Positions 7,108 to 12,944 of a DNA stretch of 15,030 bases are shown here, piece after piece; within the stretch, counting starts at the first letter, position 1, and each line of letters starts with the position of its first letter. The position numbers and the translations under genes were made by a program. The notes beneath the pieces are model-generated. The model did no database searches, was not told where the DNA came from, and saw only the letters and a list, made by a program, of their open reading frames with translations. The DNA is from Rhodobiaceae bacterium UBA7378 (lineage in GTDB: Bacteria > Pseudomonadota > Alphaproteobacteria > RS24), in assembly GCA_002469805.1 (NCBI GenBank), contig DKNW01000143.1:1-15030 (forward strand). Direction: 5' to 3'.

Positions 7108-8253
7108 ATGACTATTTTAACATTTACCGGTGAAGACAGCGCCGCCGCCATGGAGAAAATGGCGGAGCGTCTGGGTGACAATTGCTTCATCCTGTCGACA
7201 AACAAGCGGGGCAACCAGATTGAGATCAGTGCCACCGACAATCCAGCCGAAGCAGGCTGGGGCAATCGCAAGCCGAAGCCCAAGAAAAAGTTTGTCGATA
7301 TTTTTACCGAAACCAATTCGCAAATGAACCGCAAGGCAGCCTCCCAAGCTGGTGACCGCCAAGATCCAATGCTTAACGATATTGGTGGCGATCGGGCAAT
7401 TTCAGGCTATCAGGTACCGGCTTATATTGCGGAACTGCAAGCACATCTTGTGGAAATGAAATCGATGCTCAACGGCATGGTGCTCACCGATGATGTCGCC
7501 TTACGCAACGATCTTGGTCTATCGACACCCGTACAGCTTCGCCAGCTTGGCTTCAGCGATGTCGTCGTGCATGAGTTAAAACACAGTTTTGTGGATGTAG
7601 ACTTCGAGACCGGACAACGCCGTTTTATGGTGTCACTAGCGGATAAACTTGTTCATGACGACCCACAATCTGCGCTTCACGCCGACGTTATTTTTGTGGT
7701 TGGCGGACATGGGGTCGGCAAAACATCGCTGGCCGGTAAGCTGGCCGCGCATTTGCTGGAAAGCAACTCCAAAAAGCCAGTCACCATGACAGAACTGGCC
7801 GACAGCCAGGCAAACCCAGACGACGCGCTGCTGCAGCTCGCGCGACTGTTGAACGTGCCAGTGTGCAAATTCCGGCCCGACGAAATTGCCGAGCAGATGA
7901 CAGCAGTCGGTGAACGCTATGTCGTCGACGTATCTTGCGCACCCGATGCCGCTTGCGAAGCCATTACCAGAGTGCGTGAGGCTCTGCCTGGTGCAACTAT
8001 CACAACAGTTCTTGCCCTGGCCGGTGCATCCAGCACCCGGTTGATCCGGAAGCAAACGGCTGACTTCGGTAAACTCGACCCGATGGTGTGTTTGACCAAG
8101 TTGGATGAATGCCCAGCCGGGCCGGTGGAATTTTCGCAAATTGCACAGAGTGGAGAAAAACTTGGCCTGTTGACCGGTTCACGGGCTATGATTGATTCTC
8201 TGAGTTTTGCCGACGTTGCCCCTGTCGCAGATTACATTGCTGAAAACTGCTAG
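7108..8253 (+). CDS. flhF: FlhF, SRP-type GTPase of flagellar placement (divergent active site)
   Basis: This encodes 381 residues. FlhF is an SRP-family GTPase that marks the site and number of polar flagella together with FlhG. The N-terminal basic B region (about 1-75, opening MTILTFTGEDSAAAMEKM, with a KPKPKKK patch) is typical. A helical N domain (about 100-190) precedes the G domain. The P-loop is intact (GGHGVGKTS, 199-207), and the G4 motif TKLDE is at 330-334. The G2 motif (normally D-T-Y-R-I-G-A) and the G3 motif (normally D-T-A-G-R) are not recognisable: the corresponding segments read ELADSQANP and VDVSCAP. Nucleotide binding may persist while hydrolysis or dimerisation is altered. 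AGAAAGGAAA precedes the ATG. Its place between flhA and flhG is the classical order. The identity is firm; the biochemical consequence of the changes is inferred. Confidence 0.9.
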   Translation: MTILTFTGEDSAAAMEKMAERLGDNCFILSTNKRGNQIEISATDNPAEAGWGNRKPKPKKKFVDIFTETNSQMNRKAASQAGDRQDPMLNDIGGDRAISGYQVPAYIAELQAHLVEMKSMLNGMVLTDDVALRNDLGLSTPVQLRQLGFSDVVVHELKHSFVDVDFETGQRRFMVSLADKLVHDDPQSALHADVIFVVGGHGVGKTSLAGKLAAHLLESNSKKPVTMTELADSQANPDDALLQLARLLNVPVCKFRPDEIAEQMTAVGERYVVDVSCAPDAACEAITRVREALPGATITTVLALAGASSTRLIRKQTADFGKLDPMVCLTKLDECPAGPVEFSQIAQSGEKLGLLTGSRAMIDSLSFADVAPVADYIAENC

Positions 8254-8288
8254 GGGCGAGTTTCGCCGGTAAAGAGAAGGTTAGTAAT

Positions 8289-9089
8289 ATGTCGTTTTCA
8301 ATAGCAGTCGCGAGTGGCAAAGGCGGTGTGGGTAAAACCAGCGTTGCCATTAATGTCGCGTTATCTTTCGCAAAAATGGGCTATCGCACCTGCCTCCTAG
8401 ATACTGACTTTGGCGTCGCCAACGCCCACATCCTTCTGGGCATCGACCCGAAGCAAAACATCAGTGACATGTTGCAAAACCAAGCCTCTCTTCTGGATTT
8501 GTGCACGCCCGCGCCGTTTGGACTGCGTTTCATTTCCGGCGGTAGTGGCATGGTCGATGTATTGAACCTTGATAATTCATCGCGTTTTCAAATTGTCAGA
8601 TCGACCGAAATGCTTGCGCAAAGCACGGATATTCTCATCGTTGACGTGCCGGCAGGTGCTTCGGACGCAACACTGAATTTCGTCGGCGCGGCCGACCGAC
8701 CGTTGATCATCCTAGTCGGAGAGCCGACAAGTTTCATGGACGCTTATTCCCTCATTAAGGCGGCGTTTTTGGAAGCCGACATCAAACACTTTTATCTCGC
8801 CGTCAACATGGCCAATAGCGAGGCCCAAGCGCACGACCATTTTTCGCGCTTCCGTGATATTACCAGCCGGTTCCTTGATGTTCAGTTAACATATGTTGGC
8901 CACATTCCCTATTCGAATGCATTGCGCCAGTCGGTTATCGAGCGCAAGCCGATAATGACGCGTCCCGACCCCAGCCGCGAAACAATCGCGTTTCAGAAAA
9001 TTTCGAAGAGCCTGTTATCTGGCCCGCTCAACAGAACAAACGGTATTCGCTATCTCGGCGCACCCAGCACACAAGAGACCGTGTCATGA
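8289..9089 (+). CDS. flhG: FlhG (FleN/YlxH), MinD-like ATPase controlling flagellar number
   Basis: This encodes 266 residues. FlhG is a ParA/MinD-family ATPase that limits the number of flagella by acting on FlhF and, in some species, on the sigma-54 activator FleQ. The deviant Walker A motif is KGGVGKTS at residues 11-18. The family block DTDFGVANAHILLG (canonical D-A-D-x-G-x-A-N-x-x-x-L-L-G) follows at about 38-51, and the switch region with VDVPAGAS lies near 118-125. The C-terminal part contains GHIPYSNALRQSV, typical of FlhG, but there is no long extension and no obvious amphipathic MinD tail. The N-terminus lacks the DQA-type FlhF-activating helix seen in longer FlhG proteins: it starts directly at the first beta strand. 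Its stop overlaps the fliA start (ATGA). Confidence 0.93.
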   Translation: MSFSIAVASGKGGVGKTSVAINVALSFAKMGYRTCLLDTDFGVANAHILLGIDPKQNISDMLQNQASLLDLCTPAPFGLRFISGGSGMVDVLNLDNSSRFQIVRSTEMLAQSTDILIVDVPAGASDATLNFVGAADRPLIILVGEPTSFMDAYSLIKAAFLEADIKHFYLAVNMANSEAQAHDHFSRFRDITSRFLDVQLTYVGHIPYSNALRQSVIERKPIMTRPDPSRETIAFQKISKSLLSGPLNRTNGIRYLGAPSTQETVS

Positions 9090-9808
9090 GAGCCAATTAT
9101 ACAGATGCTCAGTTCGAGCCCGAAACGCTGATCAGCACCCATATGGATTTGGTCAGGCGGATCGCGTGGCATCTGCATGGCCGAGTGCATTCGGCGATCG
9201 AGATCGATGATCTCTTACAAATTGGGTATGTCGGCCTCATCACCGCAGCACAAAAATATTCGAAGCAGGAAGGCGTGGCTTTTGCCAGCTATGCCAGCTT
9301 ACGTATTCGCGGCGCGATGGTTGACCATTTGCGGAAAACATCAAATTTGTGCCGAACCACCATCCAGATGCGTAAACGTTTTACAGCCAGTGAAGAAAAA
9401 CTGACACGCAAACTGGACCGTTCGCCATATCTTGAAGAAATTGCCAGAGATATGAGCATTACCGTCGAAGAACTGGCAGAGTGGCAGCACGCTTTCGCCG
9501 CTAATGTGCACGACTCGCTCGATGGTGTTTACGATGATTTCTCGGTGCTTTTCGCCACGCCGTCAGATAGCCCCGAGGAATTATTATCCGATAGAGACAT
9601 GCGGGATATTTTGAAGCAGGCTCTGGTCACATTGCCCGAGCGTGAAGCGCTGGTTATCCAACTGTTTTATGTCGAAGAACTGAACGTATATGAAATTGCC
9701 GAAATCCTTGAAGTATCGTCAGGGCGTATATCGCAGATCAAAAAATCGGCTGTCACCCGACTACGCACTTTTATTCAAGAAAACTTCGAACAAGATATGT
9801 TGGCGTGA
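9086..9808 (+). CDS. fliA: FliA, flagellar sigma-28 factor
   Basis: This encodes 240 residues. It directs RNA polymerase to late flagellar genes such as flagellin and motor genes and is held inactive by FlgM (gene at 1411-1710). Region 2 is clear: DDLLQIGYVGLITAAQKY, then FASYASLRIRGAMVDHLRK (about 70-90). Region 3 (KLDRSPYLEEIARDMSIT) and region 4 (LPEREALVIQLFYVEELN, then EIAEILEVSSGRISQIKKSA) are complete. After R-I-R-G-A-M-V-D-x-L-R the enterobacterial D-W-V-P-R-S stretch is replaced by T-S-N-L-C-R-T-T, so recognition of the -10 element may differ. The gene overlaps flhG by 4 bases (ATGA) and runs straight into the next gene. No FlgM-sensitive promoter was found in the window. Confidence 0.93.
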   Translation: MRANYTDAQFEPETLISTHMDLVRRIAWHLHGRVHSAIEIDDLLQIGYVGLITAAQKYSKQEGVAFASYASLRIRGAMVDHLRKTSNLCRTTIQMRKRFTASEEKLTRKLDRSPYLEEIARDMSITVEELAEWQHAFAANVHDSLDGVYDDFSVLFATPSDSPEELLSDRDMRDILKQALVTLPEREALVIQLFYVEELNVYEIAEILEVSSGRISQIKKSAVTRLRTFIQENFEQDMLA

Positions 9809-10263
9809 TGCGGGAATGGTTGCCTACAGAGACGATCAATATGACGGTTCAATCTTCGGAAGTGAACCTGTCGGGGTTTGACGCCACGCCCTGCCTAAAT
9901 GTTATCTGCAATCTAACGAGTATCGCGCGCGGCCAAGTGGCCCTCAAAGTTAGGCCTGTATGCGCCGATGAAACGACACGCAAAGATGTTGACGAAGACA
10001 GCGATGCGCAAGAACCTTGGAACCAGCTAGGCGGTAGAATCGAGATACGGGTAGACCGTGCCATCATGGATGCAGAGATAAACGTACCGGCAGATGCCTT
10101 TGACAGATTGTGCCAGAATATCAATCTCGCACGCACGAGATTGGGGACCGTAACCTTGCATCTATCGGAAAAGCTGTCAGTGAGCGTTGAGGGCGATCTT
10201 AAAATTGAAGGCGACCTTGCGCTTGAGATCACTGACCTGTCATGGACGTTACCGCTGGGCTAA
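9808..10263 (+). CDS. Unrecognised protein translationally coupled to fliA
   Basis: This encodes about 151 residues. I do not recognise it. The ATG at 9808 overlaps the fliA stop (TGATG), which suggests translational coupling; a GTG at 9805 and an ATG at 9841 (preceded by a weak AGAGA) are alternatives. There is no signal peptide or membrane segment, so it is probably cytoplasmic. The first 60 residues contain two cysteines and an acidic stretch. The second half (about 70-150) alternates hydrophobic and polar residues in beta-strand style (G-R-I-E-I-R-V-D, L-G-T-V-T-L-H-L, L-S-V-S-V-E-G-D) and ends in S-W-T-L-P-L-G. The context, last in the flhA-flhF-flhG-fliA operon, implies a motility-related role, such as an adaptor or C-ring-associated factor, but this is not shown by sequence. 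Confidence 0.72.
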   Translation: MREWLPTETINMTVQSSEVNLSGFDATPCLNVICNLTSIARGQVALKVRPVCADETTRKDVDEDSDAQEPWNQLGGRIEIRVDRAIMDAEINVPADAFDRLCQNINLARTRLGTVTLHLSEKLSVSVEGDLKIEGDLALEITDLSWTLPLG

Positions 10264-10297
10264 AGAATTACGCCGCTGCGGAAAAGCGCGCCCTAGG

Positions 10298-11083
10298 CTA
10301 GCTGGTAAACCTACGGACGATATCAACCTCTGATTGCATCAGGCGTGACACGCCGGAAAACGCATGCTGGGCGCGGATCATAAGATTAAGTTCGTCGGTA
10401 ATATCGACATTTGAGGTTTCCAGAAATCCGGGCTGGAGCACACCGCTTCTATTACCAAGTGGGGCAACGATCTCCGGTGCGCCCGAGCCGGGTGTGGCGA
10501 GAAAGTAATTGCGACCGTCAGCGGCTAGTTTGCTTTCATCTGCAAACAGCGCAAGCGACAGCTTTGCCACATCAAAATCTATGCCCTGACCATATGATGT
10601 CTGAACCGTGCCATCCCCTTTGATATTTATCTGCGACAAGCGTCGGACTTGGCCATTGGCATCTTCGACAGCGAACGGAATGGTGATCGGCTGTTCTTCG
10701 GTTGACAAAAATTCGTGCCCGTCACTTGAGACGAGCTTTCCATCCAGCGCCAGCTCGATGGCACCATTGCGGGTAAATTCGAGCTTCTCTGGTGTCTCAG
10801 GGCGGCGTACAACCAGCATGCCTTCCCCATTAATTGCGACATCTAGCGCCCCGCCTGTCTCTTGGAACGAGCCCTGCATGTGCGAGCGTTGGGAAGAAAG
10901 GATGCGCGTGCCCTTGCCGGTGGCCGTGGCTTGCATCATGTCCGAGGCAACGCCATAACTGTCAGCAAATTCAGACCGGCTTTTCTTAAAGCCAGTTGAC
11001 GACGCATTAGCGACGTTATTCGACACGGTTTTTATCTCGTGCAGGGCCGCATTGAGGCCAGATCTTGCAGTGGTCAACATCAA
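10298..11083 (-). CDS. Flagellar axial (FlgE/FlgF/FlgG family) rod or hook protein
   Basis: This encodes 261 residues, the size of FlgF or FlgG. These proteins assemble into the rod or hook of the flagellar basal body after export through the FlhA apparatus. The N-terminal rod domain is clear (SGLNAALHEIKTVSNNVANA, then S-T-G-F-K-K-S-R-S-E-F-A-D-S-Y, residues about 8-43). A central hook-type domain (ETGGALDVAINGEGMLVV, about 75-92) and the conserved C-terminal axial helix (GVLQPGFLETSNVDITDELN, then M-I-R-A-Q-H-A-F, about 214-245) follow. The N-terminal segment with R-S-E-F-A-D is closer to FlgE than to canonical FlgF or FlgG, whereas the length and C-terminus resemble FlgF/FlgG, so I leave the symbol blank. 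AAAGGAAA precedes the ATG. It stands alone, convergent with the fliA-linked gene, and has a candidate sigma-54 promoter at 11110-11125. Confidence 0.88.
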   Translation of the reverse strand: MMLTTARSGLNAALHEIKTVSNNVANASSTGFKKSRSEFADSYGVASDMMQATATGKGTRILSSQRSHMQGSFQETGGALDVAINGEGMLVVRRPETPEKLEFTRNGAIELALDGKLVSSDGHEFLSTEEQPITIPFAVEDANGQVRRLSQINIKGDGTVQTSYGQGIDFDVAKLSLALFADESKLAADGRNYFLATPGSGAPEIVAPLGNRSGVLQPGFLETSNVDITDELNLMIRAQHAFSGVSRLMQSEVDIVRRFTS

Positions 11084-11109
11084 GTTTTCCTTTCATCTGC
11101 GTCTGACTG

Positions 11110-11125
11110 TCCAAAAATCGTGCCA
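11110..11125 (-). promoter_or_regulatory. Candidate sigma-54 promoter of the axial protein gene (atypical -12)
   Basis: The minus strand reads TGGCACGATTTTTGGA. The -24 element TGGCACG is perfect and the -12 block lies at the correct distance, but TTGCW is TTGGA, losing the usual C. Transcription would begin near 11099, about 16 bases before the ATG at 11083, with the AAAGGAAA ribosome binding site retained. The base change makes activity uncertain. Confidence 0.5.
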
Positions 11126-11183
11126 AATTTAAGAAATTTAAAAAAAATCTACGATTTAATTTTTTACAATCTGTGATAAAAAA

Positions 11184-11202
11184 TTAACCAATGTTAGGTT
11201 AA
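11184..11202. repeat. Inverted repeat TTAACC-N7-GGTTAA upstream of the NHLP-like gene
   Basis: Two perfect 6-base arms, 11184-11189 and 11197-11202, flank a 7-base spacer within an AT-rich gap, 40 bases before the ATG at 11242. It has the form of a dimeric repressor or activator operator. It contains TTAA half-sites like those bound by CtrA, but not in the TTAA-N7-TTAA arrangement. No convincing sigma-70 or sigma-54 promoter for the downstream genes could be assigned. Confidence 0.35.
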
Positions 11203-11241
11203 AGCGATTAAAAGCAGGTAGGGTTTTCGGAGAAACACCGC

Positions 11242-11625
11242 ATGTCAGACAATAATACAAACTCTGTTGTTCCTTACAATGTCAGCGGAAAGGCAACGCC
11301 GTCTGGCAGTGACGACACGCCGCTTGAGATTGTAAACCGCCCTTTGCAAATCCATAATCGTGAAGAAGTGCGCCAGTATCTGCCGGATATTCTGGGGCGT
11401 GTGCTCGCGCGTGTGTGGATCGACAAGGAATTTCACGATCAATTTTCAAATTCGCCACAAGACACGCTGGAAGAGCACGGCGTATTCCTGCCCGATAATA
11501 TGTCGATTGAATATCAGCGCGGAAATACCGATCGCCCGCGCATCGTAGTTTACGAGCGCCCATTTGGCTCGCGCTTTAAATTACGCATTTTTTATCTGCA
11601 ACTCGTCATGATGGCCGGAAGATAA
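11242..11625 (+). CDS. NHLP-like (nitrile hydratase alpha/leader-like) domain protein
   Basis: This encodes 127 residues. Residues about 48-104 follow the pattern of the nitrile hydratase alpha-subunit-like leader (NHLP) family: ILGRVLARVWIDKEFHDQF, then N-S-P-Q-D-T-L-E-E-H-G, then LPDNMSIE and a beta strand ending IVVYE. In RiPP systems such domains serve as leader peptides, and in nitrile hydratase they form part of the alpha chain. Here there is no double-glycine cleavage site, and the short C-terminal tail (about 107-127) is basic and hydrophobic with no Cys, so it is not a typical precursor. It also lacks the C-x-x-C-S-C metal site of nitrile hydratase. The first 35 residues are polar and probably disordered. 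It heads a four-gene set, and its stop lies one base before the next ATG. A GGAG lies about 9 bases before the start. The domain call is by eye and the function is unknown. Confidence 0.7.
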   Translation: MSDNNTNSVVPYNVSGKATPSGSDDTPLEIVNRPLQIHNREEVRQYLPDILGRVLARVWIDKEFHDQFSNSPQDTLEEHGVFLPDNMSIEYQRGNTDRPRIVVYERPFGSRFKLRIFYLQLVMMAGR

Positions 11626-11626
11626 T

Positions 11627-12328
11627 ATGGACCGTCGTATCGGCCTATGCTTCCTGGCGGTTGCGTTTCTAATATTGGTTGGGGCGGTCCATACCGCCAG
11701 TCACGCCGCCGGACACAGTACTAATAGCAAGATGAACGGTGCAGCACACAATCACGAATTGCTAGACGCCCAATATGATGAAGCCGTCGATTTTGTGCGG
11801 CAAAAAAAATACGACGAAGCCTATGCAAGTTTTCTGGCGTTGAGCAAACACGGGCAGCATGACGCGCAATATAATCTCGCAACCCTGCTAAAAGCTGGTT
11901 TAGGCCATCCGCAAGATTTTCAGCAGGCGCTATACTGGGCGTGGCTTTCGCAGCTGGGCGATGTCAAAAAAGCACCAGCACTAGCCGAAGATTTGATAGG
12001 GCTTATGCCGGAAAACGCGCTTGATGCCATACGCGATAAAGTCGTGGCGCACCTAACAAAACGCGTGGATGACGGCGATCATCCGGCGATTATGCAGCGG
12101 GGGGATTTTTTTCTCGAAGTTACCGCAGAAGCCGATTACGAGCAGGCATATATCTGGTATGCAATCGGCGCCGCGATGCGATTAGACAATGCGTTTCAAG
12201 CCCGGAACGCCGCCGCCGAAGAACTTGACCCCGAAGTGCTTGTTGACTTGCAGGAGGAAGCCGCGCAGATTTTTCAAGAATTAAAAGCCCGTGAAAATGC
12301 GGCAGAGATGGAAGCGAGACAATCATGA
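11627..12328 (+). CDS. Periplasmic Sel1/TPR-repeat protein
   Basis: This encodes 233 residues. A signal peptide covers about residues 1-28 (DRR, hydrophobic core, ASHAAG), so the product is exported. A TPR-like helical pair (about 48-90: YDEAVDFVRQKKYDEAYASF, then D-A-Q-Y-N-L-A-T-L-L-K-A-G) leads into a Sel1-like unit (about 88-132, with D-F-Q-Q-A-L-Y-W-A-W-L-S). A second unit (about 165-212) has Y-E-Q-A-Y-I-W-Y-A-I-G-A-A-M. The C-terminus is a Glu/Ala-rich helix. Signal peptide plus Sel1 repeats and this size match the architecture of MotX, the Vibrio stator-ring protein, but the same architecture occurs in many unrelated exported proteins. The ATG lies one base after the NHLP-like stop, and the stop overlaps the next ATG (ATGA). 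Partners and function are not known. Confidence 0.78.
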   Translation: MDRRIGLCFLAVAFLILVGAVHTASHAAGHSTNSKMNGAAHNHELLDAQYDEAVDFVRQKKYDEAYASFLALSKHGQHDAQYNLATLLKAGLGHPQDFQQALYWAWLSQLGDVKKAPALAEDLIGLMPENALDAIRDKVVAHLTKRVDDGDHPAIMQRGDFFLEVTAEADYEQAYIWYAIGAAMRLDNAFQARNAAAEELDPEVLVDLQEEAAQIFQELKARENAAEMEARQS

Positions 12329-12558
12329 AATGTAAAGTCCACTGGATTATTGACGGCATTGTTGAAATGGACACAGAAACCCTTGAAGAGGCCGAGAAAA
12401 TTATCAGTAGCCATCTCCAAGAATTTGTCGGCGGCCAGCCAGATTTAACGGAAAAACTCGGCGCGCGCGCCATACAGGGAAAAGCCTTCCTGCCCGGTTC
12501 GGAAGATGAGGAAGGTTTGCAAATTAGTGTTATCGATCAGGGAACCGAAAATGACTAA
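12325..12558 (+). CDS. Small 77-residue protein of unknown function
   Basis: This encodes 77 residues starting in an ATGA overlap with the Sel1 gene. The opening KCKVHWIIDGIVEMDTETLE followed by an E-A-E-K-I-I helix resembles small alpha/beta domains in which a strand pair precedes a helix rich in Glu and Ala. The second half contains a beta stretch with G-K-A-F-L-P-G and is acidic. No signal peptide or membrane segment is present. It is very likely translated, because it is flanked by overlapping genes on both sides and is small, acidic and codon-consistent. I do not recognise a family with a known function. Confidence 0.65.
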   Translation: MKCKVHWIIDGIVEMDTETLEEAEKIISSHLQEFVGGQPDLTEKLGARAIQGKAFLPGSEDEEGLQISVIDQGTEND

Positions 12559-12904
12559 AGCCGTTTCACATGTACTCGTTCTTGTTCTGCTTACTCTTTT
12601 GATACCAGATACTGCCCCTCAAGCGGCCGGGCGCACTTATGTTCCGCAATATATTAAGGAAGACAAAAAGAAGCGAAACCGGCGCACCGAAACCTGCCGC
12701 TTGGTGCGGCTTGACCGTAATGAAGAAGAAAAAAACATGTGCGTCTACAGGCGGCAAAGCGGCGGCACATACAATTATCCGCTGGAAGACAGCGTACATT
12801 GCGTACGCGAATTGCAATGCCCCATGGTGACCAATGACGAACAGGTTAAAGAGGACGATGAGGCAGATGCATATGAAAGCAGTAAAAAGAAGAAATATAA
12901 ATAA
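12551..12904 (+). CDS. Small secreted cysteine-containing protein of unknown function
   Basis: This encodes 117 residues from ATG 12551. An open frame exists from 12506, but the start at 12551 is preferred because AGGGAA precedes it and because it begins a clean signal peptide (MTKAVSHVLVLVLLTLLIPD, then T-A-P-Q-A-A-G, cleavage near residue 26-27). It overlaps the previous stop by 8 bases (ATGACTAA). The mature chain opens R-T-Y-V-P-Q-Y, is followed by a basic run (K-E-D-K-K-K-R-N-R-R), has four cysteines that could form two disulfides, and ends in an acidic then lysine-rich tail. It is probably periplasmic. No family is recognised. It converges on rpoN with a 40-base gap. Confidence 0.7.
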   Translation: MTKAVSHVLVLVLLTLLIPDTAPQAAGRTYVPQYIKEDKKKRNRRTETCRLVRLDRNEEEKNMCVYRRQSGGTYNYPLEDSVHCVRELQCPMVTNDEQVKEDDEADAYESSKKKKYK

Positions 12905-12944
12905 GGGTGCCTATCCGCCCAATTAGCGCGCTATGGACACTGCG

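Noticed and set aside
6525..7334. Antisense 269-codon open frame opposite flhA
   Set aside because: It lies wholly opposite flhA and flhF, has a Ser/Arg-rich composition typical of a shadow frame and no recognisable domain.
11128..11202. CtrA binding sites from clustered TTAA motifs
   Set aside because: Spacings are 5 or 11 bases rather than 7; the region is simply AT-rich.
11242..11625. Calling the NHLP-like gene a RiPP precursor
   Set aside because: No double-glycine site, no Cys/Ser/Thr-rich core, and no cyclase, dehydrogenase or exporter gene in the window.
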